The notes under the pieces: model-generated
The model's database searches: none
Seen by the model: only the letters and a program-made list of their open reading frames with translations
What the model was told of the DNA's origin: nothing
Assembly: GCF_032854445.1 (NCBI RefSeq)
Contig: NC_088298.1
Location: 607,474-671,473, forward strand
Direction of reading: 5' to 3'
Length of the DNA stretch: 64,000 nucleotides
Source: Liolophura sinensis
Lineage: Eukaryota > Mollusca > Polyplacophora > Chitonida > Chitonidae
Program-made: the position numbers and the translations under genes
Shown here: in pieces, positions 45,251 through 56,010 of the stretch
How the letters are laid out: the number at the start of each line of letters is the position of its first letter
Position numbering within the stretch: position 1 is the first letter of the stretch

Positions 45251-45835
45251 AGCTTAAAGTCTTTTCAAGGGGTCGCCCCCGTACCGCAGACACAACAGAA
45301 GAACTTCGGCACTTAAACATTTTGCCACCAGCTGCAAAGCGGTGGTGGAAAAACATCGCAAGGAATTAGACAGCTCGAACATATCAATAATTGAGGCGGT
45401 AGAGTTCAAGTAACATTCTATGGATCGCAAAATGTGGTTAGGGGAGTACTTCGCATTTGAGCTTACAGAATGCAGCTCGTTTCCAAAACACTGATTCAGC
45501 AAGATGGGTAGAAAAATAAACTACATGTCCCCGGTGGTTTAATAGAATTCCCAAATCAATTCCTTCACTTTTGCGTGCACTACCCTATACTCTTGACACA
45601 GCCTAAGTGCGTTCGTCATAACGTTTGAGTAAAATATGAATGGTTTATACGCGTGGCTTCGGTGCAATAGTAGGACAGTATGGGCGTAGGCCAGCATCCA
45701 TTCCTTGGCCGTAAACAAGGCGATCTGCAATCGTTTCACATCAGCCCACAACTTACGATGCGTATCCACAGTGGAAACAGCAAGAGGATGAGTCACCCTA
45801 ATGCCACGGCTCAGACAGCAGGAAATTCTCAGGGC
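45251..45835 (-). CDS. Two unknown open frames between genes A and B
   Basis: Reading the - strand, the first frame is open from about 45835 to 45539 (HPLAVSTVDTHRKLWADVKR, KEWMLAYAHTVLLLHRSHAY, and stop after LIWEFY). The second runs from about 45530 to 45251 (YSPNHILRSIECYLNSTAS, SLRCFSTTALQLVAKCLSAE). Composition is richer in GC than the flanks, and the residue mix looks like real protein. I do not recognise either. They follow gene B on the same strand after 130 bases and could be its 3' neighbours, or a second piece of virus-like DNA comparable to 16390-20992. On the + strand the stretch 45254-45358 (FSRGRPRTADTTEELRHL) after an acceptor-like ttttag is an alternative reading. Confidence 0.3.
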
Positions 45836-46458
45836 CTATGTAAGTTCTGAAGATGTTTCTTTCAAGGATTTTATCAAGCGTTCAGTTTTAATGATTCTCT
45901 GATAGTACGTTTAGCCACGTATTACAAGCTGAGCAGGTTTATCTAGGGAAGATAAACATCCCTAAACTCCTGGGGAACTTTTCGCCTTTGGATCTATAAA
46001 GGTGCACCGAGGAGGTGACCTCTCCTTGAAAAACCGCTGTTTGCCGCGTATTTCGGAACGCACTCTATCCACTATTTGTTTTATTGTTTTACCTCGTAAA
46101 GCTTCTTTTATCCACACCTGTGACTTTAGTGCGGCCCCAACTTCCTTGGTGCTCATAGGTCTACTTTCCTCTAACCACGTCTTTGCGAGAGCAAACGTCG
46201 CGTTCAGCTCGCCTGTTGAAATTTTTTTTCTTTCTTCCTCAGAGAGTCAGACTTTGCGGCAGTCCGTATGGCTTTTGCAACACGACTAGCGCGAAGACCA
46301 TCGAGGGACTGCGCATAGTATTTCCCCGCGGTTTTCTCCGAATGAGACCTCGCCCGGGCAAGTTCTCCACGCATGTGCGGGTGCGTTCCCCACATTCTCG
46401 TTGCGACTGTTTTTCGAAACAAAGTCGCGGATAGCTTTTCCCCCAACAACCGCTTCGA

Positions 46459-46701
46459 TTTATTTATTTACTTGATTGGGGTTTTACGCCGTACTCAAGA
46501 ATATTTTACTTATACGGATGCGGCCAGCATTATGGTGGGAGGAAACCGGGCACAAACCGGGGGAAACCCACGACCATCCGCAGGTTGTTGCCAGACCTGC
46601 CCACGTACGGTCGGAGAGGAAGCCAGCATGAGTTGGACTTGAACTCACAGCGACCGCATTGATCGGAGACTCCTGGGTCATTACGCTGCGCTAGCGCGCC
46701 A
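46459..46701 (-). mobile_element. tRNA-derived SINE with molluscan tail, 11-bp target duplication
   Basis: Reverse orientation. The tRNA-like head lies at the right (TGGCGCGCTAGCGCAGCGTA ... A box; TGTGAGTTCAAGTCCAACTC, B box). The body (GGCTTCCTCTCCGACCGTAC, GGTCTGGCAACAACCTGCGG) leads into the tail at the left (TTGAGTACGGCGTAAAACCC, CAATCAAGTAAATAAATAAA). The 11-mer AACCGCTTCGA flanks it on both sides (46448-46458 and 46702-46712). This central and tail sequence is the type described as Nin-DC or related SINEs of molluscs and brachiopods. The nearly perfect condition suggests recent insertion into gene B. Confidence 0.9.
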
Positions 46702-46903
46702 AACCGCTTCGAAGCGATTGTTTAAAAGCATGCACACTTTGGATTGTGAAAAAAGTCGGCCCGATGACAGTTTTACAAACAAGTTCTAATGATCCGTTTT
46801 GGGCCTTAACTTATCGCAATAAAACAAAAGTTCATCGTAGAAATGCCCCGGAATGGCGAGTGCAGCCGGCCCGTCATATCCCGTTTTATGTTCTAAATAT
46901 ACG

Positions 46904-48614
46904 CGTCAGGTCCGACATTCATATACCATTCGTAGTCCGTAAAGGGCGTTCCAAGTCGATAATCGCAAGATCCATTTCCAAAACAACGTTTAACACAAAC
47001 TCCCAAAGACAAAGGTATGTAAGAAATTATAGAAATAATAAATAAAACCGGTAACACACAAGAGAGAAGCGGTCATCCGTTTTCAATGATGCCGGGCAGA
47101 CAATGAATATTCCAGGCATTAATTCCATATCAAAGTTCAAATTCGTAGTCCGTGAATGATTTCCAGGTCAAATAACACTTAAACAAGTATCTCAGTCGCG
47201 CTTTAATTGCAACTATTCATAAAGGCATCATGCTGATGTAATGAGCATGGCTACCCTTACGGCCCCAGCCCCAGGTTAAGCGGTATTAGATACAGTTTGA
47301 AAATGACGAGCGTTAGAGACCCTAACCAATCAGATTGTGGTTCAAAAGTAACGGACGATTACGTCTTTCCCGTTAATATGTAAAGATCTCATGCTACAAG
47401 AGGCGCATTCTATGATGTTACACATGACAAAATAGACGGTTACACTGGGCAACCAGCGCCATCTATGTTGTTAAATACCATGTACGTGATAGATATGTAC
47501 GTAGGGATAACAGCGCCGTCTATGTGGTTGATCACAATGCAGATCGCCAGAGATTCTGAACGCTCTGTCCATACCTGCCAACGACAGTATTATACTCGTA
47601 AAATTTGAGAAACTTACAATGAAGGCGTTTGATGGAGTATCCTTGACTAGCAACTTGTGACGCAGATTAAAGTCATCACAATTAACGCAAGATCTGACAA
47701 ATGCTACAAGGCGAGATATATATACGCCATATGCAGGGCCCTTTGGTATATTGCTGTCCAGACAAGGATAATTTACAACATCAAAATTGAAATTATCCCT
47801 TTTGTCGTAAAGGCGGCGTAAAAGGAGACCTTGTTCGTCTTTGTACAAATATAGATCCAAATAAGATGTACCACCAGGACTATTTGTTGTCTCGTTTAAA
47901 TCCAGTGAAGGCGGGTAGATTTCCTTCACCGCTTCAGCAATATGGGGTTATTTAACGCCAGCAGATCATCAATATACCGCTTGGTAAATGAAAAGGATCG
48001 AGCTTTAAAGATATTACTTTTAAGTAATTTCTGCATATAGTCGTATTCATATGAAAACAGGTATAGGTCTGCCAAAAGAGGCGCACAATTGGTACCCACT
48101 GGAATACCTATGCACCGTTGGTAAATGGAATCTCCGAATTTCACACAGATGTTATTAATGAGAAATTCAAGTAATTCAATGAATAATGTAACATCCCATG
48201 ACTGGTAACCTTTATAAAGAGGAGACCTAAAGAAAGCCTTATTGATTCTGACCTTGATGTAACGGTGACCTATTTTAGTAAATACCGAGACAATTAACGA
48301 CGATATTCTTTCAATAAGATCTTTGAGGAATCGTAATACAGAGAGCAGAGAAATCCCATGTGGATACGTCTTTGTACGGGATATGCATTTGAGCATGAAG
48401 TTCTTCTGCAAAACGTTTGGAGTTGTTAAGGATCCACATGCAGTTGACACCTGTTTTTTTTTTGTTATGGCACAACAATACTTATTCCAAAATGACTTTA
48501 CTTCTTGTAACGCTCTCGTAAGTAGGGTTGACAAGAGTTTGGAGGTACAGCTTCTTGAACCCGCAATAAATCGAGCCTTGTATGGGGATTTATGCATTTT
48601 AGGAATCCAGTAAA
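46904..48614 (-). mobile_element. Penelope-like retroelement, copy 2, 5'-truncated
   Basis: Closely similar to copy 1 from its 3' end (46904, CGTCAGGTCCGACATTC) to 48614, where similarity stops within the RT (WIPKMHKSPYKAR...). To the right gene B resumes at once. About 0.9 kb of the 5' part is missing. No flanking duplication could be fixed. Confidence 0.88.
47471..48614 (-). pseudogene. Penelope-like reverse transcriptase, copy 2
   Basis: The - strand has YWIPKMHKSPYKARFIAGS (48600), IGIPVGTNCAPLLADLYLFS, FTKRYIDDLLALNNP (about 47990) and, in another frame, LDLNETTNSPGGTSYLDLYL and GPAYGVYISRLVAFVRSC. The last segment shows what the damaged region of copy 1 near 21840 must have looked like. 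Frameshifts near 47930 and 48340; N-terminus lacking. Confidence 0.86.
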
Positions 48615-49530
48615 GGGTTATTAGGACTCCCTTCACACATTTGGTGCACTTCAGCTCGGCCACAGTCATATTGATGACTGCTCCAGTTCTTTGCCCGGTG
48701 TTAATTAAAAGGCGAATTCAAAAAATGTTGCCAGCACGTTTCTGTGTTATATGGCCGTCACCCCTGGCCGACTTCCCGGTATGACGTCCGCGAGAATGGC
48801 TTCCGTCGATTTTATTGTTTCACATCCATCGAGTTTCGTTACTTCTTCTGGTGTTAGTATAGCATCCTTCAGCATTCTTTCGCCTGTTCGATTTTTTCCG
48901 CAGAGACACGGTCCAAGCTCGTATGTTGGTTTCTAACGCGGAAGAATGTCCGCGACCGTCCATAAAATCCGGCCAACAGGACATGCTGCACAAGTAGCTT
49001 TTTATCGTTCCAATAGCGAGTTCTTCCCGATGAAGCTCATCGGCCCACCACGATTTCACGCGAGAACAGTCCAAAGAATCTTCGAGATCGCGTCCCGGGC
49101 TAATACCACTCCACACAGCAAGCACTTGCCGCACATGTTCATGAACCGTGGATTTTGTTTTCTCGCCGACGTCGAAATCTTCGAGCCATTGTTTGAAAGC
49201 CTCCAAGAGCTTTTCAGCAGTTGCATTTCTGTCGTTGTGCTTCGTCTCGACTGTTTCTGGAGCCGGCAAAACGGCATCATTCGTAATTGCTTGATCCGCA
49301 AAATGTTTTGCCAGTATCTCCTCATACTCTGGGCCGTTTAACCGATGGGTATTTTGAAGATGTTTGTCTACTCTTACAACAGATGCCTCGCAAAGAGGAC
49401 AATTCCAGTGTCTGTTGCTCCTCCCTCATCGTCTTCGTTCTTTATTAACAATCCTGTGTACCCGATTCATGTGGCGTGCGGCCTCAACAGTGGGGCGTCC
49501 GCACATCGAACACACTTTGCGAGGGGTGGT

Positions 49531-50379
49531 GTTGGGGGGAGTTTTGCTTGTTTGTTTGCGCACCGGGTGTTGGTGTTTGGTTTGTAACCAAATCGTCTGG
49601 GTCGTCGAGTTTCACAAACCATGTTTTAATTACAGCGGCGATGAAGAAAAATTCTGGCTTGGCATTTTTTTTTATACCAGAAGATAAAATCCGCGGGAGC
49701 TGAATGAGTTCCCAGCATTTAAAAAACACACGCATAAAAAGAACTGAAAGAACAACCTTTATCTCACACCATGAAACCCATAAACATACCATGTACCAAA
49801 TACCATGTGGTAAAATGACAACGTCATAAAGAGATAAAAGTTGTAAATTTCCATTTCATGTTGCAAAATGCCATGTTAATTGGTAGTTTAGCTTAGAAAA
49901 CTGTAAAACCCTGAAATAGAGTGCAAGTTTTCATTTGTCTGTAAACTAGAAAAGCAGACAGATTATCTGACACAAGTCGTAGATGCTACAAGAGTTATAG
50001 TGCAACACTAAATGTCAAAATCTTTTGATTTTGTTCAGGAAAAAAATCTACAAAAATTTTACACCGGCTAAAGTTTTGGTGAAAAAATATAATTGTTTAT
50101 GTTCTTTTAGTAATTAGAAGTTAGAAATCATATTACACTGCAAAACTTTCAGTGTACAGTTTTAAACATTTTGGTACCACTTAGCAGTGACATGTGTGTT
50201 AACAGTACACAGGTTATGTAGCCATATAACACTGCATGTATCTATGTACATGATCATACCATAATGAGTCCAGAGCAGCTGTATTATTTCTTTAATATGA
50301 GCATATGGTGGCTTAACTGTAATCTGCAAAATATATTTAACTCCCTTTGAGATTTAACAAAACTGTCACTCTATTTCAG
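49531..50379. other. No gene recognised; contains a relic of the right-end satellite
   Basis: AT-rich. 49795-49885 is described separately. The right end leads into the acceptor of the exon at 50380. Confidence 0.4.
49795..49885. repeat. Isolated unit of the ~245-bp satellite
   Basis: The series AAATACCATGTGGTAAAATG, ACAACGTCATAAAGAG and TTTCATGTTGCAAAATGCCA matches in order the satellite at 62610-62700. The two places are 12.8 kb apart with the piggyBac complex between. Confidence 0.75.
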
Positions 50380-50700
50380 AAACCAGAGGATGTCAAGGAA
50401 CCCATTCTAGTTTACAACGGCAATTTGCTTGAGGATGCAGAGTTCAAAGTAATCACAGAGAATGAAGTTGTAGCCAAACCTCTGGACCTTGTACAGGGTT
50501 TTGAATGCTTGCTGGCCGCATACTACCTGTTCAACATTTCTTACTCCTCCTGCCCGGTAAATACGTTGACATTCATACAGAAGATTATGCTTAACCTCAC
50601 TGTTGATTCAACTACCCCAAAGAAAGTGTTGACCTTGCCGTGTAAGTTAAGCAAATGTTTTGTGACAGTTAAATTGGAAGAAAAACTCTACTGGGTTTAA
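50380..50700 (+). CDS. Terminal exon of an unknown widespread gene
   Basis: Opens after a good acceptor (ctatttcag at 50379) and reads KPEDVKEPILVYNGNLLEDA, GFECLLAAYYLFNISYSSCP and TLTFIQKIMLNLTVDSTTPKK to a stop at 50700. The G-F-x-C-L-x-A-x-Y-x-x-F-N-I-x-Y block followed by T-x-x-F-[IL]-[EQ]-[KR] resembles the C-terminal exon of uncharacterised proteins that I recall from fish and molluscs, some linked to transposons. No upstream exon was found. The exon has no lesion; it could be the end of a gene reaching in from the left, or an orphan. Confidence 0.5.
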   Translation, partial: KPEDVKEPILVYNGNLLEDAEFKVITENEVVAKPLDLVQGFECLLAAYYLFNISYSSCPVNTLTFIQKIMLNLTVDSTTPKKVLTLPCKLSKCFVTVKLEEKLYWV

Positions 50701-50749
50701 CAAATTCATTCCACTATTAAGGTTACGAATGTACGTGGTCACTTTGTTG

Positions 50750-51120
50750 ATGCACCAATGAAGTGGATGCTACAAAAGTTAGGACTGTATTTCCTAGAAG
50801 TGTAATTGTTTTAACAAACATGTCCACATTGTCGACATAATAATAACATACATTTAAGTTGATGTTAACCAAGTTGGGACTGAATTTTCTAGAACTCTTG
50901 TTATAAAAGGTTTAACGTTAAACTTGGTTCCTCGTCTGTATATTAACATTAAGTTGATGTCAAAGAAGTTGGGTTTGCATTTTAAGACCTCTTGGTATGA
51001 TATTTTTTAACACTGAGCATAAGTAACCTTGTCATATTCAACTGAAGTTGATGTCAAAGAAGTTAGAGTTGCACTATGTGAAACTTTGGTCATAAATGTT
51101 TAAACAAAGATGGTCCAGTT
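50750..51120 (+). repeat. Degenerate tandem repeat of about 105 bp, target of the piggyBac insertion
   Basis: Units at about 50755, 50850, 50950 and 51045 share GAAGTTGATGTCAAAGAAGTT, GGACTG[AC]ATTT and CT[TC]GGT[AC]TAAA-like blocks. Another unit follows at 61455-61525, directly behind the right end of the piggyBac element, so the transposon was inserted into the array. Confidence 0.65.
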
Positions 51121-51459
51121 AGTGAGATATTAACCCTTTCGTGGTGGCAGGCGAGAAAATGCGAAAATTAGATTAGCGTCAAGTGGTGTTCGTCTGCGCA
51201 CAAAAAGAACGCTTGCTCGCGATAAAAGCGAGCGCGATAAAGCAAGCACTTGTAATGTTGTTCAGAATTTGCTTGTGCCGCACAAAAAGCACGCTAGCTT
51301 TATCGCGCCTGCGATGTCAAGCGACGCTTGGAAAGCGTAAAGAATCAAAAGTTAATTCTTTATCGCGAGCAAGCGTGTTTTTGGTGCCCCCCACGTGTGT
51401 TGTCTACTCACGATCTGGCAAGTGCAGTGCGTGTTTTCTCCTCTGACAGTCCGACCAAA

Positions 51460-53764
51460 ATGGATGTGGAGTCTTTGATATCAGCCGTGTTTCGAAAACC
51501 TGCAATTTGGGACAAAAGAAGGAAAGACCACGCAAACCGCAACGTTGTGAATCGTGCTTGGAAAGAAATTAGGGAAGAGCTGAAACATGATGGTAAGAAT
51601 AACGTTATTGTATGTATTTATTCATGGCTGCTTTCATTTATTTGTGCTCCATTGCCTTCTATTCTGTAGTATAAGTCCCCCCCTCTCTCTTTCTCCTCTG
51701 TCTCTCTCTCCTCTCCCTTTTTTCCTTTCATGCCCAATATCTTTCTCATTATTTCCTTGGACCCTCTCGCTCTAGCCAACTCTACTATAAGCTCATTGTA
51801 ATTTACTAACAAAAGAAAATCGAAGACAGATCTACTTTTGTATTTACAAGAGTAGCGTCTGGTTAGTTTACAAAAGCTTTGGCCTAGATTGTTCTTTGAA
51901 GGTTACATTTTCTTGTTGATAGGCTATTGAATATATTGCAGAGGATATCTACTGAAGTATGCTTTAAAAACATACCTAACAGTTTTTGAATCATTACATG
52001 GCCTCCCAATACGGTCCCAAACTATGCCTTGCTTTTCAACCGAAACTTCGGTGAGGTTTTGCACCATGCCTTCTTTGTCTATTATAGTGTTATGCAGGAC
52101 ACAAACACATTTTACAATGCGATCGGCAATCAGCACGTCTGTCTCAATTTCTTTGTTTAGCAAACGCCATTTTGCTACCAAAATTCCAAACGCACATTCC
52201 ACGGTTTTTCTACATCTTGACGATCTCTTGTTGAAGCAGTCTTCATCAAGAGGGAGATTTGTTCCACTGTAGGGTTTCAAAACATGAGTCATTAGTGGGT
52301 ATGCCTCGTCAGCAATGAACACAAATGGGGCCACGACATTGGAGTTTGCCAGGGCTGTAGGCTCTGGTATATGCAGTTTTTCTTGTACAAGAGCACGATA
52401 AAGGCCCGAGGCTTGAAAAGTACCTCCATCGCTTTGTTTCCCGTGTCCGCCAACGTTGATTGTCAGAAATTTGTAATGAGCATCAACAACAGCCTGCAAC
52501 ACTATTGAGAAATATCTTTTCTAGTTATAAAACATGGATCCTGATTTGCTGGGACAACGGATTCGAACATGCTTTCCGTCTATCGCTCCTAAGCAGTTTG
52601 GGAAATTCCAAAGATTGTAAAAGTCATCAGAAGCCGATAGGAATGTTTCCCTGGTTGGAGAGGGCATATGCACTGGTTTCAGCTCATCCCATATAGCAGT
52701 AACAGTTTCAGACACAACGTGTGCTACAGTGGAGGCACCCACCGAGAAGTTGAAGGCAAGGGTCTTAAAAGACGGTTGCAAGAAATCTGAAAAAAAGACG
52801 TTCATCATATTAGTTGTGTCTCTGAAAGCGACTTTTGAATTGTGATATATATATTTGACTTGCTGGAATGGGGCAATCATTATGACTCAGTTTATGTGAA
52901 CTTTCATCATTGACAATAATATTGTATGCAAGCACTATATCATAAATAATAATGTGCTGTTAATTTTTTTTGTTTTCAGAAACTGCACTGACGAACAAAT
53001 GGAAGTCCCTGCGAGACTACTTTGCGACAGAATACAATAAAAGGTCTGTGCCAAGATCAGGAGACGCTGCAAGCAATCGTCCACAATCAAAGTGGCAGTT
53101 TTTCAATCAGCTTCTCTTTTTGAAAGATATTGTTGCGCCAAGAACTTCATTCGACTCCCTAGATCTGGATATCTTTGAAGGTAATCAACCAAGCCCGGGG
53201 ATTGCGGATGAGTCTGCAACAGAAGTATCCACCCAGGGCAGCAATGTGGAAAGTCAAGGACCGGACACATTTGACAATCCTACAGCCTTTGAAGCACCAG
53301 AGCCTGGGCCGTTCCAGGAGTTTTCTCCGGGGCCTCCGTCGAGTAAACGTACAAACACAAGAGCAGGACCCCCCAAAAAACGCAGTCGAGACAGCTCGGA
53401 CAGTTACAGGGAACTGATAGATATAGAAGAAAGAAAACTTCAATACTTAAGTCAAAAAAGAGAAAATGCCGAGCAAACAAATGATGCTGACTTCCAATTC
53501 CTCAAATCATTGTACCCATACATGAAAATGGTCCCTGAGCACCTGAAACTCTGCGTTCGCAATCGAATACAGTCAGTTCTGCAAGAGTTTGTATACCCAC
53601 CAACAGTACAACAACGTTTACAAAGTCAACCTCAAGATCTGGATGTACGATTGGGAGATAGCACATCGCCCGCATTGTCTTACCAAAGCTATAGCACAGG
53701 TTCAACACCTGATAGCATTGATTCCTACACCACTCAGCGAGATTCTCATCATTTCCAGTACTAA
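51460..53764 (+). CDS. Harbinger MADF-BESS DNA-binding protein, two exons, intact
   Basis: Exon 1, 51460-51592 (ATG, MDVESLISAVFRKPAIWDKR ... WKEIREEL), ends in donor gtaaga. Exon 2, 52980-53764, starts after ttttcag and joins in phase (133+785 nt, 306 codons with stop). Together they form a MADF domain (RDHANRN-like KDHANRNVVNRAW, LTNKWKSLRDYFATEY), an acidic and Pro-rich middle, a basic segment (PPKKRSRDSSD) and a BESS-like motif (DFQFLKSLYPYMKMVPEHLK). In Harbinger elements the second protein binds DNA and helps the transposase enter the nucleus. The gene has no lesion. Its intron contains the catalytic exon of the transposase on the other strand. Confidence 0.85.
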
Positions 53765-54681
53765 TTGTTTTCATTATGATCGTTAAGACATCTATCAACG
53801 CCTGAACAAAAGATATTAAGCAGCGTTTTTGTTAATATGTTGTAATCTTTATGTTGGTTTATTTTTTCACCTGTTATCATTTCCAGGTACATTCATTTAG
53901 AGTGCTGAAGACAAAGAGCCATCAAATGATCCTTAATTTTGTTGTACTCAAATTGTATTTTACACAAGATACTTAATATGCCAGTTAGGCGTAAATGATT
54001 TTTTTTCTCTCGCAAGTGGAAAATCATTCTTATTCTTTACGAACAGTGATCTTTTTTAAACATCTATGTTGTTGATTTTATATAGTCATTCTATAACTAA
54101 GATAGTTTCTGAGTTTGTTGGCTGTTTTCTCTGTTTGTTTATTGTCTTTTGTGAGTAACAACCGTTTTAATCCTACTCTTCTCTCCTAAAATGTCCTCAC
54201 CATAAGTTTAAAACAAACAAGAGATTTACCTGTTGTAGTTCATAATGGAGATCAATAAACTGTATGATACACGTTTACACAGTCTTAGTTCATTGTGTAT
54301 GCATGAATATATATTTACAGTTATTACTTCATACTTATATATATAACTGTATATACACATACGTTTCAACTAAGGGTGACTGAGCGTAATAACTAGACGC
54401 TCCTCTGGCAGAATTGGTTGTTGGTGCCAGTTGCACCAGTTCTTTGTTATCTTTGGTTCAATTTTTTCTAAGATATACTTGAATGTCTCTTGGCTCATTC
54501 TCAAGTATGACTGGAAACGAGAAGGGCTCCTTTTAAGCAAAGGAAACAAGTCATGATATTCACCTTCCATTCGCCTCCTTTTATTTATCTCATGAACGCC
54601 CATTCTTTTGCGTTTTCCTAGGATAATTTTCGGCAAAACACTGTCTAGCAACAATAGTTCGTCTTCACTTGAATCCGCCAT
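51924..54681 (-). pseudogene. Harbinger transposase, two exons, one nonsense codon
   Basis: Exon 1, ATG at 54679-54681 to about 54385: MADSSEDELLLLDSVLPK, LFPLLKRSPSRFQSYLRMS, ERLVITL. Exon 2, from about 52788 (acceptor ttttcag) to the stop at 51924: LAFNFSVGASTVAHVV, NCLGAIDGKHVRIRCP (first Asp), KQSDGGTFQASGLY (second Asp), ADEAYPL, KTVECAFGILVAKWRLL (Glu). These are the DDE_Tnp_4-type motifs of Harbinger transposases and HARBI1. The join ACGCTCA-ATTTCTTG keeps frame, though the donor (gtcacc) is weak. A single TAG replaces Tyr in FYN-Y-KRYFS (52524). About 400 residues, normal length. Confidence 0.86.
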
Positions 54682-56010
54682 GGTGCCAAATGACAAAATT
54701 CTACCAGTCGCAAGCGCGATTTACAATCTGTCAATATGTCCACCTCAACGACAAGCAAGCGCTTTCATTTCACGTGCTTGCTTTATCGCGCTCGTTTTTA
54801 TCGCGAGCAAGCGTTCTTTTTGTGCGCAGACTTAGTCGCATAAACTCGCCCGCTTGCCATGATACATATTCATGAGTTGACGTCACCATTTTAACTATTT
54901 CCTGTTTAACCGGTGGCCGCCAGGTGTCGCTGGGTACTGCATGTAAACAATCGACAGCGTGCTGTAAAAGTTTATTGCCTTTGGCGAGTAAATTAGCCAA
55001 TTTTGATCGCTACAACTTCAAATCTGTGCGTCGCGAACGCCATGACCAGCAGACTGAGTGTCGAGGATGTGCTGGAGCGTGTTTTAGCCGATTCTGACTC
55101 AGATTCCGAGCTGGAAAACGAGGATTCTCTCGATGCAGTTGTGGACGATGTTGTTGTTGACAATTCTGATGACGAACCGGCTTCCACGAATGGAAATATT
55201 GACAACGAAAGGCATGTACCCCAGCCAGGTGGTGATGCGAGGGGGCGTGGTCTTCACCACCGACAGCATTACACGAGACAACAACTGACTCAGCTTGAGT
55301 GGGAATCTATCACGGGTGATGATGTTTTTTCTTTGGATTGGTGCCCCGAATTTGATACAGGCAAGTCCTATCCATGCCTAAAGAAGGACATGACAGACAA
55401 GAAACCAGTTGACTATTTCTATGAGTTTTTCCCCAAGCCTCTATTCAAAACTTTTGCAGAACAAACAAATATATATGCCATGCAGTATTTAGACGGTACA
55501 GATGATTTTCCAGTGAGGTCTCGTTATCACAAGTGACATGACACAAGTGAATCTGAAATGAGAGCCTATGTGGCCCTAGAGATAGCTATGGGTCTTGTTC
55601 AAAAGCCAGTCATTCGGCAATATTGGGATGGGTGGTGGCTGGGGGCTACGCCCTTTTTCTCAGATGTTATAAGGATGGACAGATTTATTTTGCTGAGAAA
55701 TTTTTTTCACATGAGTAACAACAATGAACGAAATGAAGATAGAAATGACCCGGACTTTGACAAACTCTTCAAAGTGCGACCTCTTCTTGATGCCGTTACT
55801 CCCACATACATGAAATTATATGACAGTTCACGTAATTTGTCAATAGACGAATCCATGCAACGGTTCAAAGGGAGGTTATCCTTCAGGCAATATATGCCTG
55901 CCAAACCCACTAAGTGGGGAATAAAACTGTGGTGCCTTTTTGATAGTGCAACCGGATTTCTTGTTCGCTGGATTCCATACACTGGAAAAGAGGTTGTGCT
56001 AGAGGATGTC

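Larger units (their letters stand above)
45962..49530 (-). pseudogene. C2H2 finger plus tyrosine-recombinase gene (gene B), broken by a SINE and a Penelope-like element
   Basis: Two C2H2 fingers (CSMCGRPTVEAARHMNRVH near 49500 and CPLCEASVVRVDKHLQNTH near 49380) are separated by a TGA. Then comes an N-terminal core-binding domain (48830-49270, EAFKQWLEDFDVGEKTKST, SYLCSMSCWPDFM). The catalytic domain starts with TGQRTGAVINMTVAEL (about 48640-48700, first Arg), is cut by the Penelope-like copy (46904-48614), continues with CDKLRPKTDH and FVKLSSGRLFSQS, is cut by the SINE (46459-46701), and ends with ATLFRKTVATRMW ... SHSEKTAGKYYA (Arg, His, Tyr). The tail (45962-46250) contains KTIKQIVDRVRSEIRGKQR. 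This order fits Crypton-like or related recombinases. Several further shifts and stops. Confidence 0.68.
51192..54831. mobile_element. PIF/Harbinger element with 58-bp inverted ends
   Basis: 51192-51249 and 54774-54831 are inverted copies with one mismatch in 58, beginning GTCTGCGCACAAAAAGAACG. The ends are themselves palindrome-rich (GCTTGCTCGCGATAAA ... TTTATCGCG units), and similar motifs recur inside at 51275-51385. TTA follows the right end and TTC precedes the left, which would fit the usual TTA duplication with one mutated base. Both standard Harbinger proteins are present: a DDE transposase (- strand) and a MADF/Myb-like protein (+ strand). Inserted 58 bp inside the left end of the piggyBac element. 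Confidence 0.92.
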
